A stretch of DNA of 26,932 nt from Saccoglossus kowalevskii (Eukaryota; Hemichordata; Enteropneusta; Harrimaniidae). This document shows, in pieces, positions 1 through 12,800 of the stretch (within the stretch, counting starts at the first letter, position 1; every line of letters begins with the position of its first letter). The translations under genes and the position numbers were made by a program. The notes beneath the pieces were generated by a model. That model saw only the letters and a program-made list of their open reading frames with translations, was not told the origin of the DNA and did not search any database. The stretch is from the NCBI RefSeq assembly GCF_000003605.2, contig NW_003158746.1:3300-30231 (forward strand), in the 5' to 3' direction.

Positions 1-749
1 TTTTTATTTTTTATGGCATTGTATGAACATCTGTATTCTGTGAAAATTTAAAATTAAAATCATTAATGGAACTCTGTTAAATCCAATGGCGATGTAAATC
101 AGCATATATTTTTACTTAACTATAAAATATGCAAATTAGCAATTATCTCAGCTTCTTTTTAGTGCACATTCCAGAACTTTAAAAAAAATAGCTCTTAGAC
201 GCTTTGATCTTTTCTTTTGAAATTTTCACAAATGATTGACAATGTGTTTATCTTCAAAACGCCGTTGGGCATTGTTTTGGGTTGAACAGTGTTCCAACAA
301 TTGTACAGTGCCTGGGTGTTAATTTATTCATAAACTTGAATTAGTGAAATTTGAGCTGCTGCCCAGCAAAATTGACAACTGGTAAAAGTTTTCAAGATGG
401 CACTTTCTTCATAGTAAACAGATGTAACCGTAAACCAATTTTGACAGGAAACAGAGGCATGATTTAGAAGCTAATTTTTTTTAAAATCACTTTTGACCAA
501 AAAAACACCTGTCAGTTAAACTGCATCTCTCCCTTAAGCAAGAAACATATCTGGAGCAAGTGGATGATAGGCCAACAATGCAAGTACATGTAATAGAGTG
601 CAAGATCACAATTGGGAGTCATAAAGACCCAAAAAAAAGCATAGAATACCCTGTAAACTACCGCAAAATGACGCTGTAACTTATGGTGTTACGGTGACAG
701 ATGTATAATAATGTTAATTATCTTCATTTTATTCTACTTCCATCTACAG
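1..749. other. Intron of gene 1 upstream of exon A
   Basis: AT-rich, with stops in all frames. No upstream phosphatase exon (for example the GNHEFD motif) is visible, so earlier exons lie outside the window. Confidence 0.7.
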
Positions 750-875
750 TTAGGTATTATTGGCTTGGTGGAAGAAGAATGGTTAGTAACATTAGCTACA
801 ATTGACAGATGTGACTTGACTTATTTAGACTTTGTGACTCATGGTCGTAGGCTAGCAAAAGAACTGAAGCAACAG
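750..875 (+). CDS. Gene 1 exon A: metallophosphatase domain segment
   Basis: Encodes 42 residues, including the GIIGLVEEEWL and THGRRLAKELKQQ segments, the strand-and-helix region after the catalytic core of UshA-like phosphatases. The acceptor is TCTACAG before 750; a TTAG three bases further in is an alternative. The donor is CAG|GTAAGT after 875. It is phase 0 on both sides. Earlier exons are not in the window. Confidence 0.88.
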
Positions 876-3800
876 GTAAGTTCAGTGGTATTCAAACTGG
901 CCCACGTTTATTCTCTAGAAACACCAAACCATTTTTCATGCTTCACATTTGGTTTTATACTGGTAATATTTAGTGCTCGTTTGGGCGAAGCTAGAAAACC
1001 GGGACTTGTGAGTCTGTTTGTATCCAGCAATATCTTATATGTGCCTGGGTTGATCAAGTTAAAACTTTGATGTATGTTCACACATACATCAAACATATTA
1101 TATCGGACATATGCACAAGCATTTGCTGAATGGCAGCCATTTTTCATTCACATTCAACAAAATACCAGACATATACACATTTATTCGTTTCATGATCTGG
1201 TTCAAGATGGTCAAATGGCAGACATTTTGAGGCCGAAAGTGCATCAAAATCACAAATTTTCACTATTTGGGAATCTAATCTCAGTCATGTGTGATTGGGT
1301 TGAAAATAGCTGACTTGTGGCTATTTTTTTTTACAAAGAATGCAGTATCTGATCCATATATAATCATCTAATTATAAGGCCATCAGTGATTGGCTCCAGA
1401 GTTGTATGACGATTTTGGTTTATAAAAAAAAGGAAAGTGTACTATGTTTTTCGTGTAATATTAGATGTTTGTATCCACACAAAAAACAATGATTTCATAC
1501 AAATTTTGTTGGTTGGCTTAATCTTGCCTGAATGAATCGTTTAGCTGTCAAAGTTTGATATATATTGAAGGAAACTGAAAAATCTGTTTCTCAACTTGTC
1601 TCTTTAGTTTCAAGTCGTATTCAAGATGACTGACCCCCATATATTAAATATCTATTGGTAAATTAATCACATTTATTTGATTATCACTACGCCAGCTGAC
1701 TGTGATCTCATACATACCTGGACCAATCAAGTTTAAACTTCATGCATAATACAAACAGGGACTATGTCATTAGTTTAATATTTGTTTCAGGGTGCAGATT
1801 ATGTGATTGCACTCACACATATGAGATGGCCAAATGATATCAGATTAGCAGAAAATGTGAGAGAAATTGATTTGATACTTGGAGGACATGACCATGATTA
1901 TGATGTCAGAAAGGTAGGTTATACATGTAGTGTACTATAGAGTGAGATTTATTGCAAAGTGAAGGTGTTGGAGTTTTTTTTCGCCTAGCAATTTTTGCAA
2001 TAAATAATTTGAGGTCTTTCAATCATGTCTGTTTTAAAAACATTCAAATGACAATATTTTGTGTTTTTCTATATTTTGCCAATTTGAACCAGTTTGCGAC
2101 ATGATAGTACAAAGTTGAAAGCAATGAACATGTTTTCAGTCATTAATTAGGGTATTTGTTTGAACCATTAAATCTCGGGAACCAGAATCTCACATTAATA
2201 TATTATTGGCGATACGCTCCGCTAGGATTGCCCTTATAATCACTTTAGTGGCTTTGTGTGTGTCTGTGTGATTTCCAGTGTTTTCACGTATTATTACTTC
2301 TGTGATTTTCTTGGCTTGCCATAGCAACAGCCAAAAAATTGATTTTTGGGTAGCTTCACGCCAGATGTATCTCCTTCTACAAATTTAGGATAAAACACCT
2401 CAGACTGTAAATGCTGCCTTCATTCTAGAAAATACTATCGGTAAAGGGTTGGAAATAATAAGTGCAACAGCAGAATACATCCTAGTAATAAACTAAGTGA
2501 CTTCGTATACCATTTAGTTATATACTGACGTTAGCTTCACGTTCGTCTCCCACCATGGAAACAGCCAAAAACATGTTGCTTGTTTTTTTGAGCGGAGCGG
2601 ATCGCCAACCAGCATACCAGCTTGTATAGAATGTTTCTTGCAGGCAAATTCATAAAATTAATATGTATAAAACTGAATTTAGAGAGACATTTGATCTCGC
2701 TAATTGTACCAGACTTGATTACAAAGGAGTATTAAATCATGCCCAAGGTACATACTTTTAATGATTATAACATTTAGTTATAAGAGCCTGGTAGTTGAAA
2801 TTTGTGTTGTGTGATCAATATAAAAATATATGTGAAGTATGTGTGTATTTTATAGTGATTGTTAACAGTGATAACTTTTTTCATTTTGGTCAGTGATTGA
2901 TTTGAGGCATGATTCAAAAAATTTGTTTTACCAACCTTTGAATGCGAGTATTTTTGCTTTGAAAGAGTTGTATTGAGGTTGACATGCTAGTTTTCAACTC
3001 GTTCATCTTAATATTAATACAATATTGTTCCTATTAGTAATTAGTTTCCAAGGAAACTTATTTCCTTCAAATTTAGTATAGTAATGATTTGTTTTTACCT
3101 TTTCTGTATTATCCAATGAAGGTCACAGTATGAGAAGGGAAAGGGTTATTGTTGTTGTCATTGACTTTTTCTTGAGGTTACAATAATTCAACAGTTTTTA
3201 TGTTTTTGTTTTTTTATTTTGGTGTGTGTTCTATTTATATTGGTTACATCTTTTTCGTGATTCAATTTATAATGGCGAACTGGTGGCCATTTTGTTTTTT
3301 ATGAGTTTTCTGCTCATTTTACAGAGATGATTGTACAGATTTGGGTTAAATTTTGTACAAAGGCAAGATATAATGGGTTAAATGTTGTTTTTAATTATTT
3401 TGGGATTTCAATGAAATTCATTAAAATGGTGGCCATTTTTATGAAAAACGAATAAAATTGCAAAATGTGAACATGTCATAAACTGTTTTTCAGGCACGCC
3501 TGTGCAGATTACATTCTATCTTGCTAAGAACATCGCTCATGTTGGGTTACAGATGCACGTTATTTTCTTCTGCAAAAACATCCATTTCATTTCATTTCAT
3601 TTTTTTTTTTTTTTTTTTAATCACTTATATATTTATTGCTGTAAACCAATAGAACATTTGTAATTCTAAGGATGCAATAAAGTTATTATTATTATTATTA
3701 TTACGGCCCAGGGTAAATTTGGACATGTCATTAACAGTTTCTGAGGCATGCCTAGGCCCTTTTTCAGAATCCCATGGTTTGTTGGTGCGGGATCAGACTG

Positions 3801-6800
3801 GGTAAACACGTATTTTATATTAAACAAATGGCCAAGTTTGGACGCGCCTGTAAGAAAGGCGCCCAATCAGAGGCTATGTAACATTGCACGGTAAGCTACA
3901 GAACAAAATGTCGGAAATGGCGACGTTTGGCATGGTTATTTCAAAATTCTTATAGTAAACGTGGGTGTAGAATGTGTTTAGGTTGTTTGCCAAACAAAAA
4001 CAAAAACATTTTATGCCAACGTTGCAGGCTGTTTGTGGCATACTTCGTCAGCAAAGTGACAAATATTTATGTCGACCAAGTTTTAACAAAGTAATGAAAC
4101 TATCAACGCTGAAAGAAAATCTCAGAAACTCTACTCAACTGATTATTCAAGAGTTGAACTGTTGCACAAATTTTTGTGATTTGCGACTTCCTGTCCTCTT
4201 TGCAACAAACTCAGCTAGTAATGACTCAATTGCATGGTTTTGGTGATCGGTGCGGCTTTTTATCTTGAAAAACTGGGTGATCTGTTCTGCTTTGGTCGCC
4301 AATTAAAAACAACAAAAACATTATGTTTTTGATACAAGATAGCTGATTGCAGGCTGTTTATTTTTGTCGCATCTCTCCTCCTTGTCATTAAGGGCGCCTA
4401 TTAAATACGCACTGTAGTGGTTTAATCTGTCAAGGAGGGGTGACCCGAAACAAATGTTCCTTAGCTGGCAAAGATGGCCTTGACCAATTTCATTCAAACT
4501 TTAGTCTTCATACCTGTTTCATGCACATTTGTAGTTGATAATAATAATAATAACATTATTACGTCGTATTGTGAAATTACTTCTCAATTTTAGCTAGTTG
4601 TAATAAAAGTATAACAAAAAGAAGTAACTAAATCACATAAAAAAGACACAACTACTACTAGGTACAGTACTAATAGTGCTTAAGAGAAGAAAATTTTCAT
4701 TGTGCTTGGAAGTTAGCATGTAAAGTTTAAGATGATTTATAATAGGTAATAACATGAGCTTTATTTCTGATGTATTCATGTATACTTAAATTTTTCAATA
4801 TTACTGGCAGACTGGAAATCTGGAAATTGTTCAGTGAAGACCATATATAGTTGATATGATATGCTACATGTAAATACTATCCCAATATTTAAACATAATC
4901 TGACTATGCTTTTCATTGTTTGACAAAGTCACTAAAAACATGACGGGGACTATGTCATTGACAATGACTTGTTCAATAAGGGACATTGAGACTAATACAG
5001 TACATTTAATACTAATTAATGAACAGTAATAATGATATTGTCTCCTGATATTTAAAATCGTTTTATTAGTTAGCCAAGAAGTATCAGAGCTATTCTTTCA
5101 TTTAGCAAATGGCATTACCCCTTAAAATAGGAGAATGACAAGTTTGCTGAGGTTAGCTAAAATGCTCATAGCTTTTGTACCAGAATTGAAATATATTTTG
5201 CAAGTGTTCCAAAATATGCTACAAACCACATCCATCACATGCCAGCTACTGCGACAGGTGTCATATTTCATCATAGGTGAATGGAAAGTTAATCGTAAAA
5301 AGTGGTACAGACTTTCGTACATTGACAAGAGTGACTATCGAGTTCGCCCTAGATGGTATTTCTGTTTGCACAGAGAAAATCAATGTGACAGCTGATATTG
5401 CAGAAGACAAAGAAGTCAAAGATATTGTTGAAGAGTTTCACGGTTTGTAAATAAGACATACCTCTTGTTAAGTTTTCATGTCCTGTTTAAACACAAATTG
5501 AGTGATTATCTAAACTGTGTGTGTGTTTTTAATTCATCTTTGTAGATTCCCATCGTGTTGTGTACACCTGTCATCACTAAGGTGTGTTTGTTACTAACCC
5601 TGTTTTGAGACAGGGATTTCTTAAACTTTGCTAAATTATTCTACATGATTAATTGTTTTTAATTTGGTTCAAAAAAACATGGGGTACTATAGTTTTCAAT
5701 TTAAAAACCAGAATTGTATTGTACTTTGCCATTTTCCTATCAAAAATGACCACCAAAGTAGGGTTTTGCAAAGTCATTATTTCAATGAAAACAAGTTTGG
5801 ATACCCCTGAGTTTTTTTTCTCTTGTCATTTATTTGAAGCACTGATTTCACTCAACAAGATATCCATAATTTGTAGTGCTTTTAAAATTTCCATCATTCA
5901 AAAGTACTGTCATGCATAGACGCTGGCACTAAGTGGCCAACCACTTGAGAAGATTGTTTGAAACGATGCATATTGGTTGTCAGATGTTGAAGATTACGGA
6001 AACGTAAATGTATTCTACCATGGGTTCACAGGATTTTAAATACATGTCTCAATGAAAATCTTTGTTAGTTAATTAAATTATAGGAAGTACTGTAACATGA
6101 CTAATTTTCACTGGGTTTAAATTTCGTGGATTTACCATTTCAGGCATATTTAGTGGGTTTTAAAATCACGGTTTTATCATTTAGATAATGTGTTCTATGC
6201 TAAATTTTACATATTCACTGGGTTTTAATTTAGCACATTTTCCAGTCAGCGAACTAATCTATATATGGTCTTTATTCACAAATATTAAAGGCCTTCGGCC
6301 CATAAAGTGATTACAAAACAAAGAACATTTGTGCGTTTGTATAGTAAATATTACAATAAGTCTGAAATTTCGTACCTAACATTTAATGTATGAAATACAT
6401 ATTCGCCAAGGCGTTTCAAAATGACATCGTCATGTGATTTCATTAAAAGAATAAATTTTTTGAAAGACGGTGGATCATAGAAATATCTATCACGAAATTC
6501 ATTTTAAAAAGGGTAGACTAACGGCAAGTGGTACTCATCTTCTATTTGGTTTGATTTATTAAAAATTAAAACCCAGTGAATAATTCATCCCTTTACAGTA
6601 CTATTTATACAATATTGTGAAGTGTAGCCAAATTGTTGTATTGGATATAGTCATGCTGTTGATGAGAACACTATAATTGTTTTGTATATTTGGTTTTAAT
6701 CTCCAGAAATCGTTGCACGAGAAATGGAAGGAACATTGGGTTATATAGAGGTAGACTTGGATGGAAGATTTTCTATGGTCAGAACTGGAGAAACCAACTT

Positions 6801-9800
6801 GGGTAAAACTGCCATAATGTTTGTTATCAAAATTTTCTGCAAAATCCTTCAGGTTTTTATCTTATTTACATAATTAGTTAATTTTTGACAAAATAGACAT
6901 TATTTTTCATTATATGCAATTGTTGAAAAAATAAGAAAACAGTTGTGTGTTTTTTGTGAAAAATGACAGAAGTTGACTTATTGCAAATAAGGGTTCAAAT
7001 GTTCATGAGATTGAAATGATTGCATTTTATATTCTCCAAGCTGTAAATGGTAATTTCTATTCAAAACACACCAGAATTTGTAAGGCAATATTGCAGTGAA
7101 CTATTTTATTAAAGCAAAACAATGCAGAGAATCAATCTGATCACAATATAATTTAGGTATAGGCTTTTTTTTTTTTTTTAATTTTCATATTTTGGTTCGA
7201 CCAAGATATTACATAAAAATAATCAAAAATAGCACAAAAATTATGGAAATTAAAAAAAAAAATTACAACTTATACCTCCATTGGGTTTTAATCAGGTTGT
7301 GTAGAGATTAAAACCCTGTTCAATATGTACATCACTTGCTGAAAGCCTTCACTGATTGCCGAAATGAAAAGGGATAAAATGGTGTCAGGTTGCGTGTTTA
7401 ATAACCAAACCCAAATCCTTTCTCCACAGACTTGTACGTTTACCAAACACCACTATAAACTAAACTGGTATACAGTGATTGACTTTTCGTTTATATTTAA
7501 TTATGAACAAATTATGCAAGCAGTTTGGTAGCAAGAACTGGATGGTTGCATGTGTTCTGCTTGGTTTCTACCTCAGTGATATGTAATATTATGCATTACA
7601 TTATCACATCATACATTTGATATGGTTTAGCCGATGTCTTTATATTCACATTGCACGTGTTTAAACACCATGAAAAGAAAAACAAACAGTATGATAGTAC
7701 CAAATTTTATCACACATCACTATTATTAACAATGCAGGTACCGTATATACAGTGATACCAGGCATTGAAATGATAGTGTTTAAATACTCCCACCTGTATA
7801 TTATTATATCTTAGTACTGTCCATACAAAATGAAAAGTACTTGTAATCACAAGGCATGACACTGTATTCAAAATTCAATATGTAATATATCAGTAAGCTT
7901 ATGACTGCCTTTGTAGTCAAATATCAAGGGGTAATTTAAAATGAAAAAAAAATTTAGAAAGATTTATTGACGGACGTTAATCTGACATGACTTCGAAAGT
8001 AAATTTACAATTATTGAATGATAAGAAATGAAATTGATTGATGTCATAAAATTCTATTACACTGTCATATTTTCAGTCAGTTTTGTTCCCATTTCCAATA
8101 TCTTTTGTTATCATATTTGGTTAGGTAATTTCATAACGGATATAATGCTGTCAGCTACGGCAGCTGAAATCGCATTATTGAATTCAGGTACTTTACGATC
8201 GGATAGAATCCACCCTAAAGGAGAATTCTGTAAGAGAGACTTGATGGAAATATTGCCCATGGTGGATCAGTTAGTAGTTCTAGAAGTCACAGGTAAGAAC
8301 CGTTATTTGAATAATAAATACCATGCCATTCTATCATTATCATTTTTTGATAATTTTTGCTCATAACTAGAGTATGCATCAATAACTTTAAAGGTAATTC
8401 AGACTTGGTAGAGAGGCAATGTATTATTGCACAAAGATGCAAGTTGATTTTTGTTTGTCCAATATGATTGCAGCTATTTTATTTGATGAAAATCCATTAT
8501 TAATTAATTATTAAAAATATTATGTACATAGGATTACATCTTTACTGGAAGCTTAATTCTATCATTTTAGTTCATCTTATTCTTCCATTTGCTTTTAATT
8601 TTTCAGGGGTACAGCTTCTAGAAGCCCTGGAGAATGGTGTATGTCAGTTTCCTAAATTTGAAGGGAGGTTTCCTCAAGTGGCTGGTATAAGATTTGCATT
8701 CAATCCTGATGCTAACCCTATGAACAGAGTGGATCCATATACTGTTATTATTGATGGAGAACATTTACTTCCAAATAAGGTAGGAAGCAGATATCGTTAC
8801 AATGAAACTCACACAATTTTATGCTGTTCCACCAAATTCATTAATATTTATTAAAATTACTGTAAAATACTTTATTTTAGCTGGAATTAATTTTCGCGGA
8901 AAAGACTATTTGGGTGTTTTGTATGGAATTTATTTTCACTGATTTTTGACGAGTTGAATGTTAAATATAAGAAAAAAGGTATATTCGCTGAATTTTATTT
9001 TCACTGAATCATACCTTCACCGAAAATAGCGAATATTAATTCCAAGCGAAAATAAAGTATTTTACAGTATTATTGATATCAACCTTTTAATTTGTAAATA
9101 CATTTGATAGTGCTTATGTCATTTTCAGTTTATGATATTGTACTGTAATTTGTAACAAATTCATATTTTTAATGATTAACGAAAACACTGCATGAACATT
9201 GTACTTACATAATTTATTAAAATAATTATTAATAACAACCTTTTAATTTGTAGATACATTTGATAGTGCTTACGTCATTTTCAGTTTATGATATTGTACT
9301 GTAATATGTTTTTTTTTTCCCATTATGTATCATTTTATTTTCTCATCTATGTGTTTTCAATAAATAAAGTCACTAAAACTATGAACTGATAAGGTTTGTT
9401 ATTTTATTTCCTGATATCTTATTTGTTTAGGTTTACAAAGTTTGCACCAAATTGTACATAGCTCAGGGTAAGGATGCATATGAAGTCTTCAAACGCTGTA
9501 GGCGCATTGTAAATGAAGACGGTCCTATCTTGTCTACAATTGTACAGAATTATTTTAATTCCGTCCAGATGGTCAGAGGTTTGAAACCATGCAGATCAGG
9601 GCACAGACAAAATATTATTGGACTGGTCCGGTAAGTAATTTAGAATGCAATTTTATTTTATTTTATTTAAAACTTATTTGGTATAGACCATGCAGCTCCA
9701 CACTTTGACGTACATTTACGTTTTTGCCAACCAGTCTGTGAAAGCATGAAAAAAAATATGAATATGAATCAGTATTACCTTGCCCACAACTAGTATTTAG

Positions 9801-12800
9801 TAGCAGGAGCAGCAAACCATGCTATTCTTTTATCTCAGGATACTAACGGCTGATTCTTGACAACCAGTCACTGCATGCTCCCAAACATGAAGAAGTGCAT
9901 TCTCCTATTAGACGACAAGTTTATTAACTCAACACTAACTATAATGTACATGTACATACTTAGCTTATGTAACGGATAACAAACATGAATGTTTTAACAT
10001 GTGTTTATATGAGCAGTAATTGCGTCATCAATGTAGCCGCGATGTTCCATACACCAACAAATATGAGAGGAGTTGGGCCTTGAAATCTGGAATAATCGGG
10101 TTTATATTATTTTTTTTAATTTTTTTTATTGTTATAGATTACTTATTAATTTGAACACTGCATTTTAAAAACCTTATTAGCAGTTAGCAACAGCACGCAG
10201 ATTAATTTCTGAAATTGCATTTGATTTCGAAAGTTCCAATTTTTGCCAATTTCTAAAAATTATATGGTACTGAACATCACTGACTAGCAATTATTGGCTA
10301 ATGAATAAACTTGTAATTTTTTTTTTAATTTGGAGAAGAACACATATTGGCCAAAATATCAATCATGTGATGTAATGTTATGTGATAATTAATGTGTTGT
10401 TTTTGATGACAGGAAGGCCAGTCTAAGCAACACAAACTGCCTTAGAGACCTGGAGAGTGAAATGAGCAAGTTGGCACCTCAGAAAGAAGGTAGAATAGTT
10501 ATTCTTGATGAAGATGAAAGAAAAGGACTACAAGAACGCAGGAATGTTTTCTACGAAGCAGCAACTGAAGGAGACATTTTATTACAGAAAGAACATGGTA
10601 AAGGAAGACTGGCTGCACATTTGGGTAAGTTAAATTTGAAAGATTGTTATGTTCCTGAATTTGTTTATATTCCAGTTGTTAGTTTATTTTGGTCTAATTA
10701 TTTAACTTTAGAAAATATGCACTACTATTACTAACTATAGATTAATGGAAAATAAAGTTTGGACAAAAATGTGCACAGATCAAGAGTGTGATAGAGTATT
10801 CAAATCTTGACATTCAGTCTAATGTATACATGCTTGGGGAACCACTCTGCCACTCACATCCAAAGACGTATTCGAAAACGCCAACTTAAAGTTTCACCAG
10901 TGTGTGGACCTGTATGTATCTCTGACATGACCAGGCCAATCACGCATAATAGATCACTATAAAAAAGTACCTACAGGGACTGTGTCATTTCCAATGACTT
11001 CTTGAAAAGAGATCATTTCATTTGAGTTTTTGTTAAGGTAAAAGTTTCAGCTAATTGTCCCTATAAAGAAACATTTCTATGGTGATTTTATCCAGTCAAA
11101 GTTGTATTCCATAAATAATCTTCATTTTCTGAAGCTTTCACCTTGAGGAAACATTTTTCAGCTCAGTAATGCAATTACTGTGAAGGATTTATCAGGTGGT
11201 GTGTACATGTTTTCATGAGTAATGAAAATGAATGATTCCCTCTATAATGATTGATATTCAAACCTGGCTTATATTCCAATGTTTATGCAATCATATGGTA
11301 CTTAAACTCACAGGCATAATATACTGTGAGATTGATCACTTACAAGTATCCAGACCCTGGTTGACTAATAAAGTTAATAAATTATTAGCCAATTAAGTTT
11401 TAACCACAGTTTGAGCTTATTTTTGCCTATTTAATTTGATATTAAATTAGTGATACCTCATTGTAATAAGTATATGATCATATCCATCTATTTTAATATC
11501 TGCCAAAAACTATAAATTAAGTTGTAAATGTTGTTATTGCAAGCTGTTTGACCTTTGACCCAAGGGCCGCCAAGGTCAATGTTCATCAGTTTCAACTAAA
11601 TAAATCCGCATAATGTTTTTCTATTTTTTTTTTAGCCATGTAATTATTTTTATTTGGCTAATAATTAATAAAGAAATTATAAAATATATAAAACTCGATT
11701 CTGGTGGAGAAAATGATGCCATTCTGTTTAACCAATCATCTTTAATTTTTTGCATGCAGTTCCTGCTGTTTCGATCACCGAGGCAACGATATCCAGTGAT
11801 GAAGCAGATGAGAAAGAAAGAGCTGAAATAGAATCTTTGCTTGGGCTGCCTCTACCTGATAACAGTGATGCAAATTTTGATAATAATAAACAGACTAAAG
11901 CTTACTATGAGAAGAATAGTGACTTTAGACGAGGAATGCTGTCTGTCGAGAAATATGAAACTGATGATAAACATGAGAAAAAAGTGAATTTACAACGAAC
12001 TGAACCGCCCCGATCAAAGCACGGTGATTGTCATAATAGCGATGAATATGCTTTAGTTGATAATGAACTTGATGGCGATACACATGATTCAATGAATCAT
12101 AATGACCTATCGACAAGCATGAACGAGATTGATGATGATTTGACAATGGAAGAACTTATGATGTTAAATCATGTACATAGTGATTTCTTGAGTGAGGACT
12201 CGACCAGTATTGCATTCACCAATAACAATGATGATGAGGTTAAAAGTCTAGACAAGAGAGTGTATGGTGAAAAAAGTGATTGCCTCAGAATAGACAATAA
12301 TATTGAGAGGCCTGGATCGTCAGAGAGTTGTGATAGTGTCTTTACTAATGAACTTGAATCGTTCAACACAGAAAGTGATTCGGACAATACCAAGGAATCA
12401 AAGAAGATGACTCATTCTAGAAGGAAGGGTGGCGTTTCAGAAGAGCTGAGAAAGATGAGTGAGTCCACATTGATACAAGCGATTCAGAAGGACAATTTGC
12501 AGGAGGTATGGTAATCATCGTTTGCATTGTATAACTTTGTTGACTGGCTCTTGTTACGGTACATCATGTTTCATAATAAGAAATGCATATACTGTAAAAG
12601 GATTAATTGTTCACTGGGTTTTAATTTTGCTTATAAATTAAAACCCAGTGAATATGTAAAATTTAGCATAGAACACGTTATCTAAATGATAAAACCTGTG
12701 AATTTAAAACCTACTGAATATGCCTGAAATGGTTTTTTGGTCGGTCGCTGAGGGCAATTTTTTTTTTGGCCCTACTTTTGTTAGAGAGGCAAATCAGTCA

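Larger units (their letters stand above)
1914..5276. other. Largest gene 1 intron (B-C), repeat-rich
   Basis: Holds the 2206-2609 element, the retroposon-like tail near 3600-3700 and a possible decayed element at about 3840-4400. The latter has weakly inverted GCGCCTGTAAGAAAGGCGCC and GGGCGCCTATTAAATACGC ends. I see no exon in it. Confidence 0.6.

Noticed and set aside
3974-4246. 90-codon open frame
   Set aside because: It has no recognisable domain and sits in the gene 1 intron inside a possible decayed inverted-repeat element. A chance frame is more likely.
5135-5395. 86-codon plus-strand open frame at exon C
   Set aside because: It overlaps exon C in a different frame. The phosphatase frame (VNGKLIVKSGTDFR) is the one supported by family sequence and phases.
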